From Hypomesus transpacificus (Eukaryota > Chordata > Actinopteri > Osmeriformes > Osmeridae), in assembly GCF_021917145.1 (NCBI RefSeq), contig NC_061068.1, positions 4,386,932-4,450,931 on the forward strand: a stretch of DNA of 64,000 nt. Reading direction: 5' to 3'. The notes beneath the pieces were generated by a model that worked only from the letters and a program-made list of their open reading frames with translations, ran no database searches and was not told where the DNA came from. The position numbers and the translations under genes were made by a program. Shown piece after piece: positions 1 through 13,075 of this stretch. Each line of letters opens with the position of its first letter. Within the stretch, counting starts at the first letter, position 1.

Positions 1-181
1 GCAGAAGAGCACACGTTGTACGTGTCCTCCGCTACACATCACAGCTGTTTATTGAATATTCCTACTGTAAGTTATTACGGTGACATGCAACCAAAAAACG
101 GTGACCTTGCGATGTATTATCTTCAGGAGACAGGGTTCGTAGACAGGCTTCCTGTCTTAGCTCTAGGGGGTTCTAAGGGAT

Positions 182-237
182 GTGTGTGTATGTTTGTGTG
201 CGTGTGCATGTTTGTGTGTGTATGTGAGTGTGTGTGT

Positions 238-268
<31 letters not shown>

Positions 269-270
269 CT
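182..270. repeat. (GT)n microsatellite
   Basis: Imperfect GT/TGTGCG dinucleotide repeat, becoming pure (GT)n near 243-268. Confidence 0.9.
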
Positions 271-534
271 CGCGGGTGCATGGAAGCTCCAGGGTTGACA
301 AACAGGAACAGGCCAAGTGCAGTAACACTAATCTGGATTTAGAAGTCTTTGTCTGAGCTGGGCTGGTCGAGGCTGGAGCTCAACCTGGCTTTGTTCTGAC
401 GAACGTCAGTGTGTTTACTATGTCTTTCAGTGTTGTACAACAATACTGAGTAGAGTGCAACAAAGGTAGGCTAAATATAGTACTTATGTATGAAATAAAT
501 CACAACAGCTACATTAAAGAATTGCCACCAACTG

Positions 535-690
535 CAGATTGTGGAGAACAGAGTACAGGAAAGTAGAGCAGAACATGACAGAGTAAAGAATAGAGTAGAG
601 TAGACTTGTGCAGAGAGTCTAGAGTAGAATATATAAGAGCATAGAGCAGAGTAGAGTAGAACCCACAAGAGTAGAGTAAAACAAAGTAGA
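535..690. repeat. Degenerate GAGTA pentanucleotide array
   Basis: Repeated 'agagtagagta' units, diverged by point changes, over about 150 bp. No coding potential is visible. Confidence 0.75.
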
Positions 691-1334
691 GATGAGTCTC
701 GTGGTGGTTATTTCCCCTTTAGGGCGTTTTCATGCCCGGAGTGTTTTTCTGGTTTCAGCTTTCTGTTGGTTTCACCCTTCCAACCCTCAGCAGATCTCTC
801 CAGACACACAACTATTTCTAGCAGCTACCTGGGGTGCGGTGGATTCAGCTTGCTCTCATGCACACCTGATGGCCAGGGTTCACAGTGAAAGAGGTATAGT
901 TTTAAGAAGCGCCATTGAAGCCAGATCTAAATCAAGTGCACCTCAAACTGTGAGTTGGTCCTGTGTGTCTGTTTACAGTCTAGACAGTTTCAGAGCAGTT
1001 CTGGCCAACCCTGGACGACCACAGCAGGATAGAGAAACAGCATTCAGAGAATGTACAATTCCGACTCCACATCTGCTCCGGTGAGCTGCTTCTGTTCAGT
1101 TAATCCTCATCTTTCTTTTCTTTCTTTGTCTCCTTCACAGTTAAGCTCTAGCAGCGCTGACTGGTGTGTCACCCTCAACACAAACACATGCGTCAACACG
1201 TACAGCATGCAAACACACACACCCACACACTCACTCACACACACACATTAAATACACCTTGTTATCATACCTGGATACACAGTACTTTGTGCTGCAGATA
1301 AACTCAGGCAGGTTCATCATTTCTGCAGTGGAAT

Positions 1335-1363
1335 GGGGGGGGGGGGGGGGGGGGGGGGGGGGG
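1335..1363. repeat. Poly-G tract
   Basis: An uninterrupted run of about 29 G. Run length is unreliable in most sequencing technologies, and the run could form quadruplex structures. Confidence 0.85.
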
Positions 1364-1530
1364 TGGCCAGCTGTGTAGTTGAATTTGAATGTTGTCTGCT
1401 CAGATACATCTGAGATAAGATTGTTTACATACGTGAGTAGCCAGATAGTATCAAAAACACACACACTCCCGTACACATACACACACAATTCACAAGTGGT
1501 GAAGTGACTGAGATTAGACATTTAAATTGA

Positions 1531-1720
1531 TACATTTAGTCATTTAGCAGACGCACTTATCCAGAGCGACTTACAATGTAAGTACAGGGACATTCCCCCT
1601 GAGGCACGTAGGGTGAAGTACCTTGCCCAAGGACACAACATCCTTGGCACGGCCGGGAAATCGAACCGGCAACCTTCTGATTAATAGCCCGATTCTCTAA
1701 CCACCCTGCCATCTGACTCT
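1531..1720 (-). mobile_element. tRNA-derived SINE
   Basis: Read on the minus strand it begins with a tRNA-like head. A-box-like 'ggtggttagagaatcggg' is followed by the B-box-like 'ggttcgatttcc', then 'cttgggcaaggtacttcaccc', and it ends in the tail 'gcgtctgctaaatgac'. The same family recurs at 19133-19325, which confirms it is dispersed. Head and tail architecture is that of a tRNA-derived SINE of teleosts. The family name is not assigned. Confidence 0.8.
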
Positions 1721-2062
1721 TAGACAACAGATGTGTGGTAAGTTGTCTGGTGTGAATCACAGGGATAGGGTTAGTTTCTGGTCTCTAACTGATGCACATC
1801 AGAAGACCAGAGATGACTCACACACGTCAGGGATGGGTGGGGGGTACATAGAGAGGGAGGGAATGATGGAGAGAGGGGAGACAGGATGGAGGGTGATGGG
1901 GATGGATGGAGGACGGACAGGAGGAAAATAGGCAGGTGCACAGGAAGACAGACAATTATATAGTGAGATGGGAAAAAAACTACAGTGTAGGTGTCCTGTA
2001 GTCTAATAGCTGCTGACACTGGGGACATGCTGTGCCCTTTGAGAAACCCACCCACCCACCCA

Positions 2063-2175
<113 letters not shown>

Positions 2176-2523
2176 CACACTTTCTCTCTTTCTCTCTTTG
2201 TTTCTCTCTGTTCCTTCCTCCCACTTTGGAACAACAAGACAGTTGATGAGTCTTGTGTTAGTGACAGCCAGTGTCACCTCCTGAAAGTCAAGAAACTCAT
2301 TAGTGCCGGCATGCAGTTCAACCTGTCGATGACATGCACAGGTTGAGGTGCCTTTTGGATGACGGGAGTCACTTTGAAATGGCTTCTGGGGCTTTAAAGC
2401 AAGCTAAATCAAGAGTTCCTGTCAAACCGGGGTCAATGCTTCTAGACTAACTGTGGCTTTAGGAACAAACTGTACTTGTCAAGATTGCATGATGTTCCGT
2501 CAATGTACTTTTTGTCCACTGTG

Positions 2524-2780
2524 CAGGGTTTCCCGCAGAAAATGTTTTAGTCAAGGTGGTAGGGTGAGATTTGCTGATGGACGGGGGGGGGGGGGGGGGG
2601 GGGCGGGGGTGGAGCAGGGGGGGGGGGGGGATTCTCCTCCAAAAACGAACTTCGACAGAGAAGGGAGACTGCCATTTAAACGAAAGGGAGAAAACTGGTT
2701 GAGAAAACTGGCGGAAACACGGCGAATGTTGCTTATTTAAAAAAACAACGTAGTCAAGGCGGCAGGCGTGTGTTGTTAAG
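2524..2780. mobile_element. hAT-like MITE fragment with G-tracts
   Basis: It starts with 'cagggtttcccgc', a terminus typical of hAT-family elements, followed by 'agtcaaggtggtaggg'. A related 'agtcaaggcggcagg' occurs near 2753. I could not find a matching inverted right terminus, so this is called a fragment. It contains two long G runs (about 2583-2603 and 2618-2630). Confidence 0.4.
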
Positions 2781-2945
2781 TTGTTAACTGCAAAGTGCTG
2801 CAGGAGCCCCAGGTTTGGCCAGGTCACCTGTGGTAGTTTATTACAACCACAACACAATATAAACATGTTGTAATGGTACGAGGTTAGGATGTATAAGGCA
2901 TCCTCATCATGCAGGAAGGTGCAGCAGAGGTGCTGTACAGTTGAG

Positions 2946-3175
2946 ACAGACAGACAGGTACATCACAAATGCTGTTGGTCAGAGATTGGTAGGAGCAGAG
3001 CTCAAACAGACAGTTTAAAGACAGACAGGCAGGAGAGAGCAGACAGTTTAAAGACAGACAGGCAGGTGAGAGCAAAACAGACAGACAGGTGAGATTATAT
3101 CAGACAGACAGGTAGGGGCACCACGTATCCTTCAGTTCCCAGGTTGGGTCAGTCAGTCAGTCAGTCAGCTCGATG
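2946..3175. repeat. CAGACAGG-rich tandem array
   Basis: Repeats of 'acagacaggcagg' mixed with a 23-bp unit containing 'cagtttaaagacagacagg', seen at about 3009 and 3047, ending in (CAGT)n near 3150. Confidence 0.7.
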
Positions 3176-3639
3176 CAGAGCAGAAACTTTCAATCAGTCA
3201 GCTGTACAGGAGGTTAGCAACGGCCAGTTGAGTGCTAACAGGTCTACTGCCAGTCTGAAGGTGGACATACTGTACGGCTGTTGCGTAATAATCCTGTACC
3301 TCTGACAGGCATCTCTGGGAGCTGTCAGTTCAAATCAGCACCGCCTGGACACTTTATCAACCCCGGTGAGGCCTGGTGTAAGCTACTGCAGCCAGTTACC
3401 CTCATTGACTGTTTCCTGTAGGTCTGTACTTTTGTACCGTATAAAGGAAATATTCACATTTCTTTTGTTTCTTTTTTTTAACAAATGATGCAGCATACAG
3501 GATAGACACAGGCCTCCATGTGTTTGCTCTAGTTGGTCTACATTGTTGTCGTAATCAGTTTGGTTTAAGTGTATCAAACTACAATTATAATGCCTATAAT
3601 ACGGAATAGCGTTTGTACCCTCAGTATAGCTAGTCCACA

Positions 3640-3757
3640 TATTTACATTTTAGGTTCCTATATGTTTATTGTATGCACCTTCCTGCCAAAGCAAATTCCT
3701 TGTCTGTGCAAACTTTTATGGCGAATAAATCCCTTTCTGATTCTGATTCTGATTGGG
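3640..3757 (+). mobile_element. Non-LTR retrotransposon 3' tail
   Basis: The segment 'gcaaattccttgtctgtgcaa' through 'aataaatccctttctgattctgattctgatt' is the 3' end found on many teleost LINEs of the CR1/L2/Rex group, which terminate in short ATTCTG-type repeats. No reverse-transcriptase ORF is attached, so this is a 5'-truncated copy. The exact family is not determined. Confidence 0.6.
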
Positions 3758-4482
3758 AACCTCTCTGATAGAACATTGCTTACATCATCCATACGTTATG
3801 TAGTACACACAGTTGGCCTAGTTATATATAAGTCTCCCTCTCATTCAGTAGTTCATTGTAAGCATGTGGCATGGGAACATGTCATGCTTTACGAGGTTTA
3901 GGTTCCTGAGAGAGTCACATGCAGAGCGGGATGGGTGAGATAGCACAGTCCTCTTTGTAGGAACGGCTCTGTACTGTGTGGCTGTGTGATGCAGGTGAGT
4001 TTAGGGGACTATAAACTTTTCCAGAGAGATAATGGGGGCAGGGTTATGGATCTCAATGCTTCGTCGCTCCAGAGTGATTGAGCCAGGTTGACAAGGTGTT
4101 TGTGAGAACATGCACAGGGTGGGAACATCCGTAGGTACCGTGGGCTTGTGTTAGCCTGAAACCAAGACGACAAAGGCTTAAGTGTTACAGATTAACCTAG
4201 GGGAGTTGTGTGTTCACTACTCTATATGTTTTTGATACACACACACACACACACACACACAATCAACACTTTGTCAATTTCTCATTCATGTTTTGATTAT
4301 ATTTGATAAGATACAGTTGACAGCTATCTGTCCCTGCTCAGTTAGCACCTTCAGAGCATATTTGAGCATGGTGTGGTGTTGAAGCAGTGTTTGAACTACA
4401 ACCTGCTCTATCGTCCTGGCATGAGAAAACTATGCATGATGTTAACAGCAGAGTAGAATAGAGGAGTGTGGAGTGGAGGAGA

Positions 4483-4727
4483 TTACAGTACAGTACAGTA
4501 CAGTCAGTACAGTACATTACAGTACAGTACAGTACAGTACATTACAGTACAGTCAGTACAGTACAGTACAGTACAGTACAGTACAGTCAGTACATTACAG
4601 TACAGTACAGTACAGTACATTACAGTACAGTCAGTACAGTACATTACAGTACAGTACATTACATTACATTACATTACAGTACAGTACAGTACAGTACAGT
4701 CAGTACATTACAGTACAGTACAGTAGA
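4483..4727. repeat. (TACAG)n pentanucleotide array
   Basis: About 245 bp of TACAG units with regularly interspersed TACAT and TCAG variants. All three + frames stay open and spell Tyr/Ser/Thr/Val/Gln repeats. I treat these as non-coding. Confidence 0.95.
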
Positions 4728-6300
4728 ACCTTGTTGGTGCCCTGAGGAGAAAGAAAGAAATATCAGACTGTCACATAGTCTGTCAGGTTGAATTGTAGTG
4801 ACTCTGGCTTTGGGAGAAAGAGGCTAAGGTTAGATTCCCACTGTATGTAAATACCATCAGGCAACTGCTGCTCTTCCATCCCTCCTGGAACTTCATACAT
4901 GAGCATGGTGTGTTGACTCCAGAAGAACGATGTCTTTCCCTAGTAGTCTCATTCCTTTATGGATTGGATGACTGAAAACCAAGACAAACAGGTGTTGCTT
5001 TAGTGTCAGTTTACCTCATGAACATACCTGTTGGATGTGTTTCGTATGTGAACTTGTATGTGAGCAGGCTCTTTAACTCTGCAGCTGGAGAGCTAACCTA
5101 TGTATGTGTTTTTTACATTCCAATTCCAGGTGTGGCTAACCTATTTCATCTTATCAGTGGGCTGATCAGAATTTGATGTGCTACATTAGGCCTGGAGCAG
5201 AAACCTATTACTTAGGAACAGGAAAGGGGCTGTGGTGGTAGGTGTGTGTGTGTGTGTGTGTGTGTACAGGGGGGGGGGGGTAAAGGCCCACAGTCAAGGG
5301 CTTGTTTCCACCAAGTTTCTCATACTAGTGCTAAAGCATTATTTTTTCTGTTGTGGTGGGCGATAGCACCCTCCTGTGGTCAGGATTGGGATCACAACTA
5401 CGAGGCAGTACTTAAACGTTTAACTTTCACCTGATGCAACTGTAAAGAAAGCCTGGTAGACCAAATACAGATAAAAATAAGAAGTCTGGTTTGGTTGACG
5501 AGGCGAGCTCTCCATGTTCCAGCTGTCACTCAGGCTGTCTCTCCATTTCTGTCAAACTCTAGGAGCCGACAGTGAGATGGATTCTCCCTCACTGACTGAA
5601 TGCTTGTCAGTATTTCTAGATTTATTTTCTTCTTCAGACCTGTGGGCAAATATAAAGATCCAATACTTGAAGACCGACACGAACATCGGCAACTTGATCT
5701 GTTTTATCAAAAGGTTGAGCAACAGGTTGTGCGGACTTCAGTTCAAAGAGCTACCACAGTCACACCTTCAGGTTTGAAGCCAGGCCTGTCAGGTGTGGAG
5801 GAAGGGTTCGAAGTGGGTTAGTGGTGCAGTGGGACTGGTCTTTTCTAGGTCAGTGTGAGTTGGCATGCCTGTTTACAACAGACGCTGTGGTGTGTCAGAG
5901 CTGAGTAAGAAAGCTTTCCACCAACCAGGCAGAAGAGATGCTCCACACTTCTGGCAGGGAGACTGTTGGAGCCAAACACCGACGAGCGACAGCCCCACTG
6001 AAGCCAACCCGGAACAGGCTGTGTTCACAGGTCATCCTCACAGATGTCATGTTACACAGACATGAACTCCCACGCACGTACGCAGGTTATGCACACATAC
6101 ATTATCTCCTTGACACTCTCACACTCTGTGTTTCTCTTTCAATTGTCCTCTCACACTCTCACACCCACCCACGCACACACACACATACACAAAGATTATA
6201 TCGGTCTTCAGCAATTTGACATTTACCCCTGACTGTCCCTCTTTCTCCTAGAAACACACATACACACAGATTATACCGATCTGTGACATTTCCCCCTGTC

Positions 6301-6370
6301 TATCCCTTTTCCTCCCTCCCTCCCTCCCTCCCTCCCTCCCTCCCACACACACACGCACACACACACACAA
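6301..6370. repeat. (CCCT)n followed by (AC)n
   Basis: Ten or so CCCT/CCTCC units pass directly into a CA repeat. Confidence 0.9.
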
Positions 6371-6776
6371 ACCCACACTGACCTTTCAAGCAGCATCGGG
6401 AGCACAGGAACTGGGTATTTTGTTGTGATGGAGCAGGTAGAGCAGCCATTAGAGCGCTAATCGTCTGATGGCGGGGGACGTAGGTAGGGTGAGTCACCGT
6501 CTGAACCAGGTGACCGGATTGGTGGAGTGAAGGTGGAGAGATACACTTTCCTGTCTGTCCTAGCCTCTGTCCAATTCTTAAAGAGGAAGAGATCAGTCCC
6601 TTTTCTCCTACCTTTCAAAACATATTTCTCAATCAGTAAACATGCAAAATTGTACAAACTGTGCAGAGCAGGCAATGATTGCTGGTGAACACGCAATTCA
6701 CAGTGACACATCCCCACAGTGTAACTACTTGCTAGAAAGTGTGTTGCCATGTAAAACAACACCACTCAAGAAGGAG

Positions 6777-7650
6777 CAGGGGGAGCAAGGAGGTGCAGGA
6801 GGAGGTGCAGGAGGAGGTGCAGGAGGAGGTGTAGGAGCAGGTGCAGGAGGAGGAGCAGGAGGAGGTGTAGGAGGAGGTGTAGGAGGTCGAGAAGGAGCAG
6901 AGGAGGTGCAGAGGAGGTGCAGGAGGAGGTGCAGGAGGAGGTGTAGGAGCAGGAGGAGCAGAGGAGGAGCAGGGGAGGTGCAGGAGGAGGTGCAGGAGGA
7001 CATGCAGGACGAGGTGCAGGAGAAGGTAGAGCAGAGGAGGTGCAGGAGGAGGTGCAGGAGGAGGTAAAGCAGGGGAGGTGAAGGAGGTGTTAGAGCAGAG
7101 GAGGTGCAGGAGGAGGAGCAGAGGAGGTGCAGGAGGAGGTGCAGAAGGAGGTAGAGCAGAGGAGGTGCAGGAGGAGGTGCAGGAGGAGGTAGAGCAGGAG
7201 GTGCAGGAGGAGGTAGAGCAGGGGAGGTGAAGGAGGTGTTAGAGCAGAGGAGGTGCAGGAGGAGGAGCAGAGGAGGTGCAGGAGGAGGTGCAGGAGGAGG
7301 TAGAGCCGAGGAGGTGCAGGAGGAGGAGCAGGAGGAGGAGCAGAGGAGGTGCAGGAGGAGGTGCAGGAGGAGGTAGAGCAGAGGAGGTGCAGGAGGAGGT
7401 GCAGGAGGAGGAGCAAAGGAGGTGCAGGAGGAGGTGCAGGAGGAGGTGCAGGAGGAGGTGCAGGAGGAGGTAGAGCAGAGGAGGTGCAGGAGGAGGTGCA
7501 GGAGGAGGAGCAAAGGAGGTGCAGGAGGAGGTGCAGGAGGAGGTGCAGGAGGAGGTGCAGGAGGAGGTAGAGCAGGGGAGGTGAAGGAGGTGTTAGAGCA
7601 GAGGAGGTGCAGGAGGAGGAGCAGAGGAGGTGCAGGAGGAGGTGCAGGAC
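6777..7650. repeat. 12-bp GGAGGTGCAGGA minisatellite with higher-order structure
   Basis: About 870 bp of a 12-bp unit (ggaggtgcagga) with variants (gtagag, gagcag, gtagga). A longer block containing 'aggggaggtgaaggaggtg' recurs at about 7070, 7218 and 7572, so there is higher-order repetition. The period is a multiple of three, so several frames remain open on both strands (up to 326 codons on minus). The product would be pure low-complexity Gly/Ala or Pro/Leu sequence with no splice or start context, so I do not call a gene. Confidence 0.95.
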
Positions 7651-8200
7651 TAAAATAAGCACATGCATGATGAGTGAGGCGCAAACAGGGACAATTGCAG
7701 CTCAATGGAGCAAAAGGAGCAGGTGTCTTGAAAAGTGGGTCATGATCTAATAATACAGATCAGCGAGGACTCGGAGGGAGGAGAAAGAGGAGAAAGGCAG
7801 GATAAAAGAGGAGGAAGGGGGAGAATAGGAAGGAGAACAGGTAGTGGAGAGGAAGGAAGGAATGTGGGAGTAATGCAGGGAAGGACAGAGGCAAAGAGGG
7901 AGGCAAATTCTCTCCTCATATGGTGTTTACTAACACATAACAGAAGAGAGAGGAATGTTGGTAGACCCAGGAGGCCACGTTTGAGCCTGAGCCAGGTAAC
8001 AGCGAGAGGAAGAGGGGGATGAGGAGAGGAGGAGGTGACGGGGACAAGCAGACGCAGGGGTGGGACACACTAGACGTTCATATTGAGGTCAGATACATCT
8101 AAGAGTCATGCAGACAGACACATAAACAACTGTTTGTTCATTGCCTTCAAAATAGTTATATACAAATCTTCTGTTACATTTGTTTTTGGCAAGTACCTAA

Positions 8201-8212
8201 CCCCCCCCCCCC

Positions 8213-8238
<26 letters not shown>
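8201..8238. repeat. Poly-C plus (AC)n
   Basis: About 11 C followed by a CA repeat. Confidence 0.85.
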
Positions 8239-8244
<6 letters not shown>

Positions 8245-8419
8245 ATACACATACACAGAGAAAGTAAAAATGATAGAGAAAGAGGGAGACAGAGCAGAAA
8301 AAAGAGTGCTAATCAGATGGAACGAACGGTGCGAAGAATCCCATGAATAGATCACAGGAGAAACACTGCAGGTGAAAGATGGGTGACGAGAGTGCAAGGA
8401 GGTCACAACAGCAGGGAGC

Positions 8420-8420
<1 letters not shown>

Positions 8421-8503
<83 letters not shown>
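8421..8503. repeat. (GA)n microsatellite
   Basis: About 80 bp of uninterrupted GA dinucleotides inside a purine-rich stretch. Confidence 0.95.
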
Positions 8504-8512
<9 letters not shown>

Positions 8513-10021
8513 GAGAGAGGAGGAAAGGGGAAGGTGTTGCATGTTATGACCCAGATAGAGATCCAACGAGGCAGGGAAGCCAGCAACATGACCTCTTCTT
8601 CGAGTCACTCCTCTTCCCTCCTCTTCCATTCTCTTCCCTCCTCTTCCCTCCTGCATTCTCCTCTGAGGAAAAGATTGCAAACGACATCATTTGTTCATTG
8701 ATGACTGATCACCTAGAATGACATTCCCTGTAAAACCATGCACAAACTTTCCCTCAAACTTTCTGTCTATCTTTACTGAACCTGCCGGATGCATGGGTTG
8801 GCAGTGTGAGTCAATACATTAGGCGTGCCTCCCTGTTGGAGCTAACATCCTGCAGGGGACACTTCATCCTCACTTCCTCTCCTGCACAGGAAGTAGCATG
8901 CTGGGTAAAAGCTTCTATATTAACCCTCTGGTAAAAAAAAGCCTGTAATGATAGACTGCAGTACGTGGGCAGAGCTTGTTTGCGACCACACATGCACATG
9001 CACACACATGCACACACATGCACATACGCGCACGTTTGACACGTGTTACAGGCCTACAAAAAAGTGGCTTAATGTAGGCACATACACGTGTCGTACAAAT
9101 GTGTGTCAGATCAAGATCAAAACATGAAAATTAGAACATACCCTTCAAAACACACACACACACAGACATAGACATCCACAGATGGATGTGTAAATGAGGG
9201 ACTGGTTACTCAATGAACCAGCGGTGACTTGTGAATGAATTTGCTTAAGTGTCTGACGCACAACAAGCGCCACATGTTCATTGGGGTTTGTATCATTTCC
9301 TGGTGTGGCAGCTGCCCACCTGCTGAGAACAGAGAGAATTCATCACTCAACTCACATTACCGTGGTTGCCAGCAGACGCCTCTGTATCACCTTTGCATGG
9401 TGCATGTGTGTGTAATGGACTGAAACCATCCCCCTTATATATGTGTGTGTGTGTGTGTGTGTAGGCCTATGTGTGTACATGACTACAACCATGTTGTATC
9501 CTTAATTTAAAAAAAACAAATAGCCACTGTGAGCCGTGGAGAGTGAAATAGACATACATTAGTTTGGCCCTCTTCAAGGCAAAACGCATTATCCAGTGAT
9601 TCAGATTAGGCTGGGCTGTAATGCTGTCTGCTGCTCTATTCTGCCTGGCAGCTGATGTGTGTCATGTCAGGTGGTTGGCTACGGAGGGTCGTGAGCGCCG
9701 CGGCCTGTTGGCGTTGGCAACTTGTACTGCAACGACTTCAAGATATAAATACCTCGCGTGGCTCTTTCATCCTCTAGTGAGGATGATACCGAACCTGACT
9801 GCCTGACTGCCAGTTTGCGTGAGCCTCTGTGTGGCTCTTTAAGAGAAAATAGAGTCTGCGCAATGGAAGCTCGGCTGTAGCGGTTCGTTCTGCGGAGAAA
9901 ATTAACCAGAGAAAACACAGCCAGGGGATGAAGGAGAGTCTTTATTGCAGTCTTTATTACAGATACCGGACACGAGACTGGAAATCTCCGGCGGGCAGAG
10001 GGGGGGAATCTGGGGACAGAC

Positions 10022-13000
10022 ATGGCGGGAGCGGGAGTGAAGAGGAGGAAAGCGGGGCTCCCTGGTTACTGCTGGAAAACATGCTACTTTCACATTTTAT
10101 TCTGGGTCGTCTCCGTCTGTGGCGAGGAGAAGACGTTCATTGTTGAGGTAGGTCCGAACCGTACACATAACTGAAGATGCTACTGATAGTAGGCTACAGC
10201 AACACAACATCCTTACTGAGACCTTAGCCACAAGCACACCGACCTGTTTCACTCCCAGTTGTCAGTAAGCGCAACGTTTGGGATGTTTTTGTGCGCCTCG
10301 GTTGGAACTCGCTGTTCTAACCATTACCACAAAGCGATATCTGGATAAACATTTGTAAAATAAAAGTATAATGAGTTGGATAGATAAATAAATAAACCAT
10401 ACCTCATAAACAAAGACGTAAAAAAACATTTATTTATTTACATCCTAGTGTCCTCATGTAGCCTAGTTCTTTATACCTAGCTCATGAATCCCGTCTATTA
10501 AAATGTATTATATTGTCGTCTTGGAAAATATATGTTGGGAGAAACAGGAACAACAGCTACTGTCCAAAGGATTTATTCTTTATGGACAAAGGTGGCTTTA
10601 AAGGATCATTGCGTTTTATTTCCCCATTTTGATTGTATACCCTTTCCAGAGACAATTTCATCTGGAAGAGCAATTATATGGATTGCAATGACATAAATTC
10701 CCCCTTCAGTGAGTGCATGTTTTGCTGATAGAGGAAAAGAGAATCATTGCGAGTCAGCTCAACTCATTACCAATGTCTGTTTGATGTCAGTGTACATGGC
10801 ACACACAACGCCATTCCCATTTATAACCAATATTACACATATGGGTGGTTATTCAAAGCAACTAACATAATAATCAAGGTTATGTGTGGGTCAACATACA
10901 AAACAAGACTTACAATTTTATTTCCACGTGTGCAATGTGCAATTAAGCATAAACAATCGTCTTTGCTAACATGTAGTCTGTAATGTAAATTATGTCAGAT
11001 ATGAATATTTTTTGTGTTCAGTGCCAGCGCTGTCAGAGGGCAGGTTTAAAATGCAAGGTCTTTTGTCAATAGAAGCATCAGTATGCAAGGTAGAGTCGAC
11101 AGTAAACCCAATCCTCACATGGAAACAGAGCCCAGTGCTCGCTTGCACTGGAGCAGAACAAAGAATCCTGGATTTTTTTTCCACGACTGGATCCAAATAT
11201 AGCTTCCTCCATAATTTATTGAAATGGCAGGGGGTTGCATACTGGAGGAGAGGAGAGTAGAGACAGAGCATGGGAGTGGAGACGAGATGAGAGAGAGGAG
11301 AGGAAAGACAGGAAGGAAGGCAAGAGAAAAGATGAGAAGAGGAGAGGATGAGAAGGGAGAGGAGAGGTCTAGGAGGAGAGGAGAATATAAGAGAAGATTC
11401 GGAGGAGAGGGGATCTGATTGAGATACAATAGTAGTCTTTTCAATAAGATGTTTTTTGGGGGGGAAATACGGTCGTTAAACATGATAGTGGCCACATCTC
11501 CCACACTGAGCCATGTAGGAGCGCTTCTACAGAGACAAGACAAAGGAGCGTTGCATGAGGCCTTTCTTGTCCTGTTCTCTGATTTTAAGCGTACTGTACC
11601 TTGTCTCAGAACCTGAGAGATCTGTGTACAGCACAATGACCTCACAGCTTTTATTTTCTCTTAACCATCTACGACGGATGCGATTAGCATGCTGGTTTAA
11701 ATGAGGGAATATGTAGTTGTTTGTATCTGTTAACATGTGTGTGTGTGAGTGTGTGTGTGTGTGTGTGTAGGTCTGTTAACCTGTGTGTGTGTGTGTCTGT
11801 TGACCTGTATGCTGTGTGTATGGTACAGTTGTTTGAGGAAAAACAGAACACTGTGGTTGAGTACAGTCAGTATTGTTTCTCTGTGAACAAGCCATTCAAA
11901 CACGTGGGTGGAGTTCAAATGCATAACTATGTTCCTAATTCGGCGATTTAGTACATTTCAGCCTATTGTCTGTCCCTGAGTTCAAAACAGTCCACTCCAC
12001 AAGAATCGACCGAATGACGTGATCAGATAAACTGATCCAAAACAGGCGATGGTTTCTTTGTCTCCTTTGTCTGTCCTTCGAGGAACCGTAGCATCGTTAT
12101 TGAAATCCCACCCTGTGACATCACCTTCTGGCTGTTGTTGTTTGGGCATACGTTGTTGTGGTTCACATCAGACTCCCCGCGGTACTCAGAAAAGTGCTGC
12201 CTATCACAAGCAGCGAGGGAGTTCAGGGACATGTCAGATGGTTCGTCTCCTTCTATGTTTCTGACACCATCTACCAGCAATTCTCTCACAGTACGCCACT
12301 TCCTATCCACCAGGCTTAAAATCCCAAAACATGAATGTTTTCACCGATTGTAGCGTCAGAAACAGATCATGGGTTCAACACCTGTCCAGATCCAGTCCAC
12401 CAATACGGCTTCATGGATTCATTTAGCAGCAGATTTGATCCAAAGCGACACAAAGGTGAGGAATTAAACCCGCAACCTCTTGACCTGCAGCCATCTGCTC
12501 TACCACTGAGCTAAAGCCATCCTCTAGGCACCTGCTCCATGGGCTACGCCAGTGGTAGCTAGCCCTTCGTATCTGTCTGGAATCCATTACAAAGAACCCT
12601 GCTGTGCTCCACTGTAGGGGACTTTGCAGCCTGTCCACGCTGGACTGCAGGTATGAGTGTGGGATCTGAGAGTGGATAGAGTGTTATTAATGTTATGTAA
12701 GGGGATGTGATTAGTGTGGCACGGTGCTGTGATTACAGAGCTACCACGTTGACATGAGAACAGCTCAATGAGAGTGGCTTAGAGGTCCCGTGCCACAGTC
12801 TACTGATAGGAGGAGGAGAAAAAGAGAGAAAGGGAGGGAGGGAGGGAGGAAGAGGTGGAGGATGAAAAGAGCAATCGAAACATGACTCTCATTTGCCGGC
12901 TGTTGAATTCTGGAAGACACGTTATTGAGTGATGATGATTATGTTTTTTACGATTAAAGCGATACTCATCTGCCTTCTGTTAGGTGTATCCCTCGGAGGA

Positions 13001-13035
13001 CTGGTGGTGGCGATGCACAATGACAGAACACTCTC

Positions 13036-13075
<40 letters not shown>

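Noticed and set aside
692-1084. 130-codon + strand frame near the left edge
   Set aside because: No recognisable motif, no splice context and no repeat of codon bias seen in the real genes. Left as non-coding.
4483-4727. Direct repeats resembling a repeat array such as CRISPR
   Set aside because: Units are 5 bp without unique spacers and the genome is a vertebrate. It is a microsatellite.
6725-7705. 326-codon minus-strand frame rich in Pro/Ala/Leu
   Set aside because: It is the translation of a 12-bp minisatellite whose unit has no stop codon. No homology, no start context and no splice structure.
9928-10146. Alternative start of mmp24 at 9928
   Set aside because: That frame lacks a signal peptide and does not join exon 2. 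The 10022 frame gives a hydrophobic leader and continues in phase into TWLKNYG.
11115-11645. 176-codon minus-strand frame in mmp24 intron 1
   Set aside because: The middle third is the complement of a GGAGA-rich tract, and no recognisable domain is present.
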